A stretch of DNA of 5,569 nt from Eubacterium sp. (GTDB lineage: Bacteria; Bacillota; Clostridia; Lachnospirales; Lachnospiraceae), in contig JAILAS010000197.1 in assembly GCA_024681495.1 (NCBI GenBank), forward strand, positions 1-5,569, written 5' to 3'. The translations under genes and the position numbers were made by a program. Positions 1 through 5,569 of the stretch are shown here, piece after piece. Below the pieces are notes generated by a model that was not told where the DNA came from, searched no databases, and was given only the letters and a program-made list of their open reading frames with translations. Each line of letters opens with the position of its first letter. The first letter of the stretch is position 1.

Positions 1-985
1 TTACCATCTGGCTGGTATAGCTGTTCTCATTATCATACCACGAAACCACCTGAACCTCATAGAGGTCATCTGAAATCTGTGACACCATGGTCTGGGTGGA
101 ATCGAAGAGCGAGCCGTAGGTCATGCCGACGATGTCGGAGGATACGATCTCGTCCTCGTTGTATCCAAAGGACTCGTTAGCGGCCGCCTTCATGGCCGCG
201 TTTATGCCCTCTGCGGTCACGCCCGCCTTCTTAACCACTGCGGTGAGAATGGTGGTGGAACCGGTGGGCACGGGAACTCTCTGCGCGGAGCCGATGATCT
301 TGCCGTTCAGCTCGGGGATTACGAGGCCTATGGCCTTGGCCGCTCCCGTGGAGTTGGGAACAATATTGACGGCCGCCGCGCGCGAGCGGCGGAGGTCACC
401 CTTCCTCTGAGGGCCGTCGAGCGTCATCTGATCGCCGGTGTATGCGTGAATGGTGCACATGATACCCGACTGTATGGGCGCGTATTTATTGAGCGTGTCG
501 GCCATCGGAGCGAGGCAGTTCGTGGTGCACGATGCCGCGGAGATGATGGTATCTTCGCTCTTAAGCGTCTCGTGGTTTACATTATATACTACGGTGGGGA
601 GGTCATTGCCCGCGGGAGCGGAAATAACCACTCTCTTCGCGCCCGCCTTGATGTGGGCGGAAGCCTTCTCCTTAGAAGTGTAGAATCCGCTGCACTCGAG
701 GACTACGTCCACACCTACCTCTCCCCAGGGGAGATTGGATGCGTCCGGCTCGGCGTAAATGGTAATCTTCTTTCCGTCTACGGTTATGGAGTCATCCCCT
801 GCCGTAACCTTATCGCACAGAGCGTAGCGACCCTGCGAACTGTCATATTTTAAAAGGTGCGCCAGCATCTTCGGGCTGGTGAGATCGTTAATCGCAACGA
901 TTTCAAATCCTTCCGCCCCAAACATCTGTCTGAATGCCAGACGACCTATCCTTCCAAACCCATTGATTGCTACCTTTACTGCCAT
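1..985 (-). CDS. gap: Glyceraldehyde-3-phosphate dehydrogenase, type I (3' end cut by window edge)
   Basis: Cytosolic glycolytic enzyme that oxidises and phosphorylates glyceraldehyde-3-phosphate to 1,3-bisphosphoglycerate with NAD. The frame is open from the ATG at 985 to the window edge, giving 328 residues; the family is usually about 333-340, so only some ten C-terminal residues and the stop are missing. Visible motifs are the Rossmann loop NGFGRIGR (residues 8-15), Asp34 in AINDLT, which is the usual mark of NAD rather than NADP preference, the active-site block ASCTTNC with catalytic Cys153, His180 in HAYTGDQ, the phosphate-site segment around NSTGAAKA (211-218), RVPVPTGS (236-243) and the C-terminal SWYDNENSY (315-323). 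The start is fixed by an AGGAGGAG Shine-Dalgarno five bases upstream and by alignment of the N-terminus with the family. It has its own promoter in the gap behind the histidine kinase. No disruption or missing catalytic residue is seen. Confidence 0.98.
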   Translation of the reverse strand, partial: MAVKVAINGFGRIGRLAFRQMFGAEGFEIVAINDLTSPKMLAHLLKYDSSQGRYALCDKVTAGDDSITVDGKKITIYAEPDASNLPWGEVGVDVVLECSGFYTSKEKASAHIKAGAKRVVISAPAGNDLPTVVYNVNHETLKSEDTIISAASCTTNCLAPMADTLNKYAPIQSGIMCTIHAYTGDQMTLDGPQRKGDLRRSRAAAVNIVPNSTGAAKAIGLVIPELNGKIIGSAQRVPVPTGSTTILTAVVKKAGVTAEGINAAMKAAANESFGYNEDEIVSSDIVGMTYGSLFDSTQTMVSQISDDLYEVQVVSWYDNENSYTSQMV

Positions 986-990
986 TAACG

Positions 991-999
991 TCTCCTCCT
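991..999 (-). promoter_or_regulatory. Shine-Dalgarno site of gap
   Basis: Read on the minus strand the sequence is AGGAGGAGA, five bases before the ATG at 985. It is a near-perfect anti-16S match, as expected for a highly expressed glycolytic gene, and it decides the start codon. Confidence 0.9.
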
Positions 1000-1043
1000 G
1001 AAATATGTATTATTCTTCTGCTACCCCCTTAAGAGTTCGCACT

Positions 1044-1070
1044 AACTAATTTTAACCAATATGAAACCAA
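1044..1070 (-). repeat. TTGGTT direct repeats overlapping the gap promoter (candidate operator)
   Basis: Read on the minus strand, TTGGTT occurs at 1065-1070 and again at 1054-1059, exactly 11 bases apart, with a one-mismatch copy TTAGTT at 1044-1049, 10 bases further on. The two exact copies occupy the -35/-10 spacer and touch the -10 box. Direct repeats with 11-base periodicity next to a promoter are the typical target layout of SARP and OmpR-type winged-helix regulators, and such a regulator is encoded just upstream. The region is AT-rich, so chance recurrence is possible. Confidence 0.35.
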
Positions 1071-1077
1071 ATTACAA
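1049..1077 (-). promoter_or_regulatory. Predicted sigma-A promoter of gap
   Basis: On the minus strand a -35 element TTGTAA (1072-1077, four of six consensus bases) is followed by a spacer of exactly 17 bases (1055-1071) and a -10 element TAAAAT (1049-1054, five of six). Transcription would start near 1042, giving a 5' leader of roughly 57 bases before the gap start codon. The promoter sits in the 110-base intergenic region between the kinase stop and gap, the only sizeable gap upstream of gap. Two TTGGTT repeats lie in and beside the spacer. The match is by eye; no transcription start has been mapped. Confidence 0.6.
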
Positions 1078-1095
1078 GATAAAGGCGTTAAAAAT

Positions 1096-2454
1096 TTAAC
1101 AAATTGATAAAATTGGTATATAAATCTTCACTTCGGTGCCCACCCCCTTGACCGAGCGGACCTCCAGAGTGCCCTTGCACATGGTTGCAATGCGCCTGCG
1201 GACGTTGTCCAAGCCAATGTGGCTGCGCCCGTCCTCCTTCATCTCCGACGTATCGAATCCCACGCCGTCGTCCCTGACGCAGATGATGTACTCGCGCTCT
1301 CCGCGGGAGGTGGATATGACCACGGTTCCTCCGCCCTCCTTCTTGCCGACTCCGTGCTTCACGGCGTTTTCGACTATGGGCTGAAGCGAAAGGGCCGGAA
1401 TCGAGAACTCGGTCTCCTTTATGTCATACTCGACGCAGAGCTCGTCTCCGAACCTCATCTGCTCGAGCTCGAGGTACTGCTTTATGTGAACAAACTCGTC
1501 CTCGAACGGGACGTTCTCCTTCTTCGTCAGAGAATCCATGTTGCAGCGAAGGTAGTCCGAGAACGTGGCGATGGCCTCCTGCGCCTGGGCGGGATCCTTC
1601 TCGCATAGGTAGTATATGGTGTTTAGCACATTATATATGAAGTGGGGCTGAATCTGGGACCGGAAAATCTGGAGGCGCAGGTCGTTAAGCGCCCTCTCCC
1701 TCTCCATGAGCTGCTCCTTCTGGATGATGATGAGCTTCTGCTGTACGACGGATGCGCGCTGGTCCTCGATTATGCTGGAGAAAAACAGCACGAGGACAGA
1801 CGTTCCTATTCCGAGATTGAACACGGAGAGCTGTATGTCGAGGCTGAACTCCACGATCATTCCGATGGCGGGGAACACCACGTAGCTGGCCAGGACAAAG
1901 AGCCTGCTCTTGCCGAGCGAGGCGTGATTGTTCAGCATGGCCGCGAATATAAACATCAGGATTATGACGCCGCTGGACTCGATGTACGGATCCAGAGGGC
2001 CCATCTGGCGCAGGCCGATCTCGTCGATATAAAACACCCATCCGGTGAAAACCGATATGGCGCTCAGAACTGTGCATGCGCCGGCGACTATAGTCACGCC
2101 CCAGTATATGATGTTGTTAATCAGGTCCCTCTTCACGTACGTATACATGTAGGTGATGAACCCGAAGCTTACCTGGTACGAGAATGCGTAGTCAAGGAAG
2201 CTGAATATTTTAAGGAAAAGGATGTTTTCGGGCGATGTGTCGCCGCGCTTAACCCAGCAGAGGATATTGCTGATCATGAGCATGGCGGCACAGAAAAGAA
2301 GCATTGAGAGAGCAATCTCGGTCTCCGTCTTCTTTCCGGCCCTATAGAAAATTACGATTATACTTATAATGGAAAAGATCACTCCCCAGGCCTGCAGCCC
2401 GCAGAAGAAGTAATCAGCACGAAATTCAAACGCCTCTGACAACATATGCTCCAC
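1096..2454 (-). CDS. Sensor histidine kinase, LytS/YehU-type transmitter with seven membrane helices
   Basis: Membrane sensor kinase that would autophosphorylate on His and pass phosphate to the adjacent response regulator. Hydrophobic segments at about residues 18-38, 46-67, 88-107, 113-140, 161-177, 184-204 and 208-228 suggest seven helices with an outside N-terminus and cytoplasmic C-terminus; the positive-inside pattern fits (basic loops near 39-42, 108-109 and 182-183). The longest outside loop is about 141-160 and is a candidate signal-binding part. A charged coiled-coil-like linker (229-262) leads to the His_kinase motif QIQPHFIYNVLNTI (267-280, phosphoacceptor His271). The HATPase_c domain follows: N box around Glu362-Asn363, DDGVGFD (395-401), and HIGLDNVRRR (412-421). 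The annotated start is GTG at 2454, but Met4 (ATG at 2445) preceded by GGTGGAG may be the true start, giving 449 residues. It lies 6 bases after the regulator's stop. The signal is unknown. Confidence 0.95.
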   Translation of the reverse strand: MEHMLSEAFEFRADYFFCGLQAWGVIFSIISIIVIFYRAGKKTETEIALSMLLFCAAMLMISNILCWVKRGDTSPENILFLKIFSFLDYAFSYQVSFGFITYMYTYVKRDLINNIIYWGVTIVAGACTVLSAISVFTGWVFYIDEIGLRQMGPLDPYIESSGVIILMFIFAAMLNNHASLGKSRLFVLASYVVFPAIGMIVEFSLDIQLSVFNLGIGTSVLVLFFSSIIEDQRASVVQQKLIIIQKEQLMERERALNDLRLQIFRSQIQPHFIYNVLNTIYYLCEKDPAQAQEAIATFSDYLRCNMDSLTKKENVPFEDEFVHIKQYLELEQMRFGDELCVEYDIKETEFSIPALSLQPIVENAVKHGVGKKEGGGTVVISTSRGEREYIICVRDDGVGFDTSEMKEDGRSHIGLDNVRRRIATMCKGTLEVRSVKGVGTEVKIYIPILSIC

Positions 2455-2460
2455 CCGTCA

Positions 2461-3249
2461 TCACAGCAACGAACCGAGGGTGTACTCTCCCCAGCTGTAC
2501 TGAGACATATACTCGCCGCGGAACCCGCTGCGCGAATCCTTATCGCCGTTCAGGTAGTCGAAGTAATCGCACGAAATCCTGGACGGCACCACTCCCATGA
2601 GCCCCCTCTGCCTGGCAATGGCGTCGAGGCAGCCCGCATTCTCGAGGACTGAAGTGAGGTCAGAGCGAATGTTTTTAAGGTAGGAATTATGACCCGTGTC
2701 GGAGTCCTCATCGTCCTCCCAGAGGATGGAAATAATCTCCTGGTTGGAGCACATTGCTCCGTTCCTGTCTATCAGGTAAGCCAACAGCTCCTTGGTCTTG
2801 GAATACTGAAATTTAAGGGGCTCGTCATCGAGAAACACCTCGAAGTTACCGAAGGTCTGCGCCTTAAGACGGGGAGCGGAAGAATCCGCGAGGGGGTACC
2901 TCAGATTCTCCATCTCCTTTTTAATCTTATCCACGGTGACAGGCTTCATGATGTAGCCGCTGGCATGAACGTCGAAGGCCTCACCTGCATAGTCTCCGTA
3001 GCCGGTGGTGAAGATAACGTTAATCCTGGGATTAATCTTCTTAAGCCCCTCCGCAGCCTCGATGCCGTTCATTGTGCGCATCTCAATGTCGAGAAAGGCG
3101 ATGTCGCAGCCATTATCCCGGACATGGTCCAGCGCCTTGGCGGGATTACGGAACCCGATGGGCTCCGAACCGGGAATCGCCTTCTTAATCGAACTCATCA
3201 ATCCTTCCAATGCAATTTTCTCATCATCGACTGCTACAATCTTAATCAT
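2461..3249 (-). CDS. Response regulator: CheY-like receiver plus SARP-like winged-helix DNA-binding domain
   Basis: Cytosolic transcription factor, the presumed partner of the downstream kinase. Residues 1-118 form a receiver domain with the acidic pocket Asp8-Asp9, phosphoacceptor Asp54 in AFLDIEM, Thr81 in the switch position (VIFTTGYGD) and Lys102-Pro103 in the YIMKPV motif. After a short linker, residues about 127-225 resemble the OmpR/SARP winged helix: an opening strand block QTFGNFEVFLDDEPL, then the recognition region with KTKELLAYLIDRNG (151-164), SNQEIISILWED and NSYLKNIRSDL. The last ~37 residues, including FRGEYMSQYSWGEYT, look like only the beginning of the BTAD repeat found after the winged helix in SARPs. 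LytS-type kinases usually pair with LytTR regulators, so this output domain is unusual. The ATG start at 3249 is supported by AGGGGGA four bases upstream. Tandem in-frame TGA codons end the gene. Its targets are unknown; the gap promoter is a candidate. Confidence 0.93.
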   Translation of the reverse strand: MIKIVAVDDEKIALEGLMSSIKKAIPGSEPIGFRNPAKALDHVRDNGCDIAFLDIEMRTMNGIEAAEGLKKINPRINVIFTTGYGDYAGEAFDVHASGYIMKPVTVDKIKKEMENLRYPLADSSAPRLKAQTFGNFEVFLDDEPLKFQYSKTKELLAYLIDRNGAMCSNQEIISILWEDDEDSDTGHNSYLKNIRSDLTSVLENAGCLDAIARQRGLMGVVPSRISCDYFDYLNGDKDSRSGFRGEYMSQYSWGEYTLGSLL

Positions 3250-3316
3250 AAAGTCCCCCTAAAAAACATGCCGTCAGTAACAGCGCTTCTCCCTGTCTCA
3301 AAAACGCACTTTCGGA
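3250..3316 (-). other. Intergenic region between purD and the response regulator gene
   Basis: This 67-base stretch separates the purine genes from the two-component genes. It carries the regulator's Shine-Dalgarno AGGGGGA (3254-3260), preceded by a run of six T on the minus strand. I find only weak stems (a roughly five-pair GACAG/CTGTT pairing with a nine-base loop, not directly followed by the T run), so no convincing terminator. A perfect -10 hexamer TATAAT (3316-3321) overlaps the purD stop, but no matching -35 is present. Read-through from the purine operon is therefore plausible. Confidence 0.6.
3254..3260 (-). promoter_or_regulatory. Shine-Dalgarno site of the response regulator gene
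   Basis: AGGGGGA on the minus strand, four bases before the ATG at 3249. It supports that start and shows the regulator is translated independently, unlike the tightly coupled purine genes. Confidence 0.75.
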
Positions 3317-4582
3317 TTATATTCCCTTGGCGATATCGCTCCTGGAATACTTGTTTTCAAACTGCACGTGTTTGGCTGCCTCGTAGGCCCGCTGCCTGGC
3401 CTCGGCCACATTGGCGGCCACGGCCGTCACTCCGAGTACCCTTCCGCCGGCGGTCACGATACGGCCCTGCTCGTCGAATGCGGTACCGGCATGGAAGCAG
3501 TAGCAGTCATCGGCGCTATCGAAGAACTCGAGTCCGGTGATGGGGAATCCCTTCTCGTAGGATACGGGGTATCCATCGGAGGCAAGGATTACGCACACTG
3601 AACCATTGTCCTCGAATACGAGGTCTATCTCGTCGAGACGCCCCTCGATGCAGGCGAGGAAAACGTCCACGATGTCGTTCTTCATGCGCGGGAGCACCAC
3701 CTGGGCCTCGGGATCGCCGAAGCGTGCATTGTACTCGAGTACCTTGGGGCCGTCCTCGGTGAGCATCAGTCCGAAGAAGATGACTCCCACGAAGGGGCGT
3801 CCCTCGGATGCCATGGCGGCTACCGTGGGTGCGAAGATCTTCTCCTGGCAGAAAGCGTCTATCTCATCGGTATAGAAGGGAGTGGGCGAGAAATTGCCCA
3901 TTCCACCTGTGTTTAATCCCTCGTCTCCGTCCTTGGCCCTCTTATAGTCCTGGGACGAAGTCATGGTCTTTATCGTCTTTCCGTCAACGAACGAGAGTAC
4001 CGAAACCTCGCGTCCCGTCATGAACTCCTCTACCACCATCTTAAGGCCGGCGTCGCCGAACTTGCGGTCAGACATGATGGTCCTGGCGCCGTCGAGCGCC
4101 TCCTCGAGGGTATTGCAGATGAGCACGCCCTTGCCGAGCGCGAGTCCGTCCGCCTTAAGAACGATGGGAAGGTGCGCGCCCTTTATATACTCCACTGCGG
4201 CGTCGTAGTCCTCGAAGGTCTCGTAGCCGGCGGTGGGGATGTTGTACTTCTTCATGAGATCCTTGGAGAAGGCCTTAGAGCCCTCCAGGATGGCTGCATT
4301 CTTTCGGGGGCCGAAGACCTTGAGGCCCTCCTCCTCGAACCTGTCGACAATGCCGCCCACCAGGGGATCGTCCATTCCGACAATGGTGAGGTCGATGGAC
4401 TTCTCCTTAGCAAAGGACACGAGCCCTTCGAAGTCCATAGCCTTGATGGGAACACACTCCGCAAGCGCGGCAATTCCGGCGTTGCCCGGTGCGCAGTAGA
4501 TCTTATCCGCCTTGGGGCTCTTTGCCACCGCGGTTACGATTGCATGCTCTCTTCCGCCACTTCCTATAACTAAAATCTTCAT
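3317..4582 (-). CDS. purD: Phosphoribosylamine--glycine ligase (GAR synthetase)
   Basis: Second enzyme of de novo purine synthesis: joins 5-phosphoribosylamine and glycine using ATP to make GAR, in the cytosol. The protein has 421 residues, the normal full length (E. coli and B. subtilis enzymes are about 420-430). The N-terminal domain shows GSGGREHAI (7-15) and the PGNAG loop (32-36). The central ATP-grasp domain contains GPRKNAAILEGSKAF (91-105), LKADGLALGKGV (142-153), VVEEFMTGREVSV (183-195), SSQDYKRAKDGDEGLNTGGMG (209-229) and the metal/ATP block EYNARFGDPE (283-292). The C-terminal domain ends with the GGRVLGVTA segment (379-387). Residues 69-74 read GMDDPL where many homologues have GPExPL. 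Its ATG directly abuts the purN stop TAA, and its Shine-Dalgarno GAGGGA (4589-4594) lies within the last purN codons, so translation is probably coupled to purN. Confidence 0.98.
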   Translation of the reverse strand: MKILVIGSGGREHAIVTAVAKSPKADKIYCAPGNAGIAALAECVPIKAMDFEGLVSFAKEKSIDLTIVGMDDPLVGGIVDRFEEEGLKVFGPRKNAAILEGSKAFSKDLMKKYNIPTAGYETFEDYDAAVEYIKGAHLPIVLKADGLALGKGVLICNTLEEALDGARTIMSDRKFGDAGLKMVVEEFMTGREVSVLSFVDGKTIKTMTSSQDYKRAKDGDEGLNTGGMGNFSPTPFYTDEIDAFCQEKIFAPTVAAMASEGRPFVGVIFFGLMLTEDGPKVLEYNARFGDPEAQVVLPRMKNDIVDVFLACIEGRLDEIDLVFEDNGSVCVILASDGYPVSYEKGFPITGLEFFDSADDCYCFHAGTAFDEQGRIVTAGGRVLGVTAVAANVAEARQRAYEAAKHVQFENKYSRSDIAKGI

Positions 4583-5284
4583 TTAAAATCCCTCGCTTTC
4601 GGCGTTATCGTACTGGTCCTGCTCAATCTCGTCTTCAAAGTCATCGTCGTCGGCGGTGTTCTGCTGAACGTGCGCCACGCCGTCCTCGACGGTGACGCAT
4701 CCGTTGGCGATGAGGTCGATGGTCCTCGGGAGGATGACCCACTCAGCCTCCTCCATCACGCGCTGCTGGAGCTCCTTGGGGCTGTCGCCCTCATGAACCT
4801 CCACGGCCTTCTGCATGATGATAGGACCCGTATCAGTGCCGCTGTCCACGAAATGAACGGTGGCTCCCGTAACCCTGCATCCCCTGGCAATTACCTCTTC
4901 GTGGACCTTGAGTCCGTAGAATCCCTGCCCGCAGAAAGCTGGGATGAGCGAGGGGTGAACATTTACAATCCTGTTCTCATAGGCCTTTATGACCTTCGCG
5001 GAAAGGACCACGAGGTAGCCGGCGAGGACCACGAGGTCCGTCTGTGCGTCGGCGAGGGCCTTTAAAAGCGCCGCGTCGAACTCCTCCTTATCGGGATGAT
5101 CCTTACGGGAGATGACGCAGGTGTCAATGCCGGCGTCCGCGGCCCTGGTAAGCGCATAGGCATCCGCATTGTTACTTATAACGCAGCCGATGCGGGCGTT
5201 GGTTATCACACCGGAACGAATGGCGTCGATAATAGCCTGGAGGTTGGTACCGCCGCCGGAAACCAGAACGGTGATATTTAGCAT
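4583..5284 (-). CDS. purN: Phosphoribosylglycinamide formyltransferase 1 (GAR transformylase) with acidic C-terminal tail
   Basis: Cytosolic enzyme that transfers a formyl group from 10-formyltetrahydrofolate to GAR, making FGAR in the third step of de novo purine synthesis. Residues 1-205 cover the whole formyltransferase fold: phosphate-binding loop SGGGTNLQAI (9-18), LVVLAGYLVVL (84-94), the active-site block NVHPSLIPAFCG (108-119) with Asn108 and His110, GFYGLKVHE (121-129), and HFVDSGTDTGPII (144-156), where Asp151 corresponds to the catalytic Asp144 of the E. coli enzyme. At 233 residues it is longer than usual (about 190-212). The excess is a C-terminal tail in which 12 of residues 212-231 are Asp or Glu. 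The ATG at 5284 lies inside the end of purM (7-base overlap, ATGCTAA) and has AAGGAG seven bases upstream. The stop touches the purD start. Confidence 0.97.
   Translation of the reverse strand: MLNITVLVSGGGTNLQAIIDAIRSGVITNARIGCVISNNADAYALTRAADAGIDTCVISRKDHPDKEEFDAALLKALADAQTDLVVLAGYLVVLSAKVIKAYENRIVNVHPSLIPAFCGQGFYGLKVHEEVIARGCRVTGATVHFVDSGTDTGPIIMQKAVEVHEGDSPKELQQRVMEEAEWVILPRTIDLIANGCVTVEDGVAHVQQNTADDDDFEDEIEQDQYDNAESEGF
4589..4594 (-). promoter_or_regulatory. Shine-Dalgarno site of purD, inside purN
   Basis: GAGGGA on the minus strand, six bases before the purD ATG at 4582, encoded by the Glu-Gly codons just before the terminal Phe of purN. Together with the zero-base stop/start junction it supports coupled translation of purN and purD. 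Confidence 0.7.
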
Positions 5285-5569
5285 AATATTACTCCTTTTT
5301 CTTCAGACCTTACGGATCCAAGAATGAAGGCCTTATCTCCTGCTGACTGCGCGGCCGCAACGGCCTTATCGGCATCCTGCTGCTTTACACACAGCACCAT
5401 GCCCACACCCATGTTGTAGGTGTTATACATCATTTCCTCTTCGATGCCGCCCTCCTTCTGAAGAATGCGGAAGATGGGGGGCACCTCGTAAGACGACTTC
5501 TCGACCACTGCCTGAATGCCGTCGGGAAGCATGCGGGGGATGTTCTCGTAGAATCCGCCGCCGGTTATG
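5278..5569 (-). CDS. purM: Phosphoribosylformylglycinamidine cyclo-ligase (AIR synthetase), C-terminal part only
   Basis: Only the last 96 residues are in the window; the gene enters from the right edge and the N-terminal ~250 residues (family length about 345) lie outside. The enzyme closes the imidazole ring of AIR from FGAM using ATP, in the fifth step of purine synthesis. The visible part begins in the conserved ITGGGFYENIPRMLPDG block, continues with a segment aligning to the family's QAVxxxSSxxxPxxFxxLQ region, the MYNTYNMGVGMVL block that matches MYRTFNCGVGMI of the E. coli enzyme, and ends with the short strand KGVILC before TAA. An internal ATG at 5532 (PRM) is not the start, because the homology clearly continues upstream of it. 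The 3' end overlaps the purN start by seven bases and contains the purN Shine-Dalgarno. Confidence 0.97.
   Translation of the reverse strand, partial: ITGGGFYENIPRMLPDGIQAVVEKSSYEVPPIFRILQKEGGIEEEMMYNTYNMGVGMVLCVKQQDADKAVAAAQSAGDKAFILGSVRSEEKGVILC
5292..5297 (-). promoter_or_regulatory. Shine-Dalgarno site of purN, inside purM
   Basis: AAGGAG on the minus strand, seven bases before the purN ATG at 5284. It lies in the codons for Lys-Gly-Val near the purM C-terminus, so ribosomes finishing purM would sit over the purN initiation site. Confidence 0.8.

Noticed and set aside
446..853. 135-codon and nested 77-codon open frames on the plus strand
   Set aside because: Both are antisense to the conserved GAPDH coding sequence, with no homology of their own.
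986..1095. Possible riboswitch or structured leader upstream of gap
   Set aside because: The transcribed leader would be only about 57 bases with no recognisable conserved core or strong stems. No purine riboswitch is seen in the window either; the purine operon leader lies outside it.
1087..1100. Inverted repeat GTTAAA-AA-TTTAAC at the kinase stop codon, as a possible terminator
   Set aside because: The stem is only A/T pairs apart from one G-C pair, has a two- to four-base loop and no following T tract, so it would be too weak for an intrinsic terminator.
1642..2307. 221-codon open frame on the plus strand
   Set aside because: It is antisense to the membrane part of the histidine kinase. 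The translation is rich in His, Glu and Asp, typical of the reverse complement of hydrophobic codons, with no recognisable domain.
3250..3316. Possible terminator after purD based on T runs
   Set aside because: The two T runs are not directly preceded by a stable GC-rich stem; the best pairing is about five pairs with a nine-base loop.
2689..3540. 283-codon open frame on the plus strand
   Set aside because: It runs antisense across the regulator gene, the intergenic gap and the purD end, all of which have clear homology on the minus strand. The translation shows no recognisable domain and ends in an Arg-rich shadow of purD.
5004..5037. 13-base direct repeat (aggaccacgaggt at 5004-5016 and 5025-5037)
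   Set aside because: It encodes the two LVVL segments around LAGY in PurN. Family members have similar residues at both places, so it reflects protein sequence and codon choice, not a recent duplication or a functional DNA repeat.

Overview
The window looks like a chromosomal segment from a Firmicutes bacterium, most likely a Clostridia member near Lachnospiraceae. This placement is inferred from the strong AGGAGG-type ribosome binding sites, the purM-purN-purD gene order, the style of the PurD and GAPDH proteins, and a LytS-type kinase paired with a SARP-type response regulator. No species is claimed. Base composition is balanced in the genes and AT-rich in the two short intergenic gaps. There is no sign of a mobile element, CRISPR array, tRNA or rRNA.

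All six genes lie on the minus strand, so transcription runs from the right edge to the left. From upstream to downstream they are: the 3' end of purM (enters from the right edge), purN, purD, a 67-base gap, a response regulator gene, a sensor histidine kinase gene, a 110-base intergenic region with a good promoter, and a nearly complete gap gene (GAPDH) that runs off the left edge.

PurM, PurN and PurD are enzymes of de novo IMP synthesis: AIR synthetase, GAR formyltransferase and GAR synthetase. Their genes are packed very tightly. purM and purN overlap by 7 bases, and the purN stop codon directly abuts the purD start codon, so they almost certainly form one translationally coupled operon. 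The purine operon promoter and any riboswitch or PurR control region must lie outside the window.

The regulator and kinase form a two-component system: a seven-helix membrane sensor with a LytS/YehU-type (His_kinase plus HATPase_c) transmitter, and a receiver fused to a SARP-like winged helix instead of the LytTR domain usually paired with such kinases. No convincing terminator separates purD from the regulator, so the pair may be partly read through from the purine operon. The gap promoter just downstream carries two exact TTGGTT hexamers 11 bp apart, the periodicity that OmpR/SARP-type winged helices recognise. This suggests, without proving, that the two-component system controls gap and so links a membrane signal to glycolysis.
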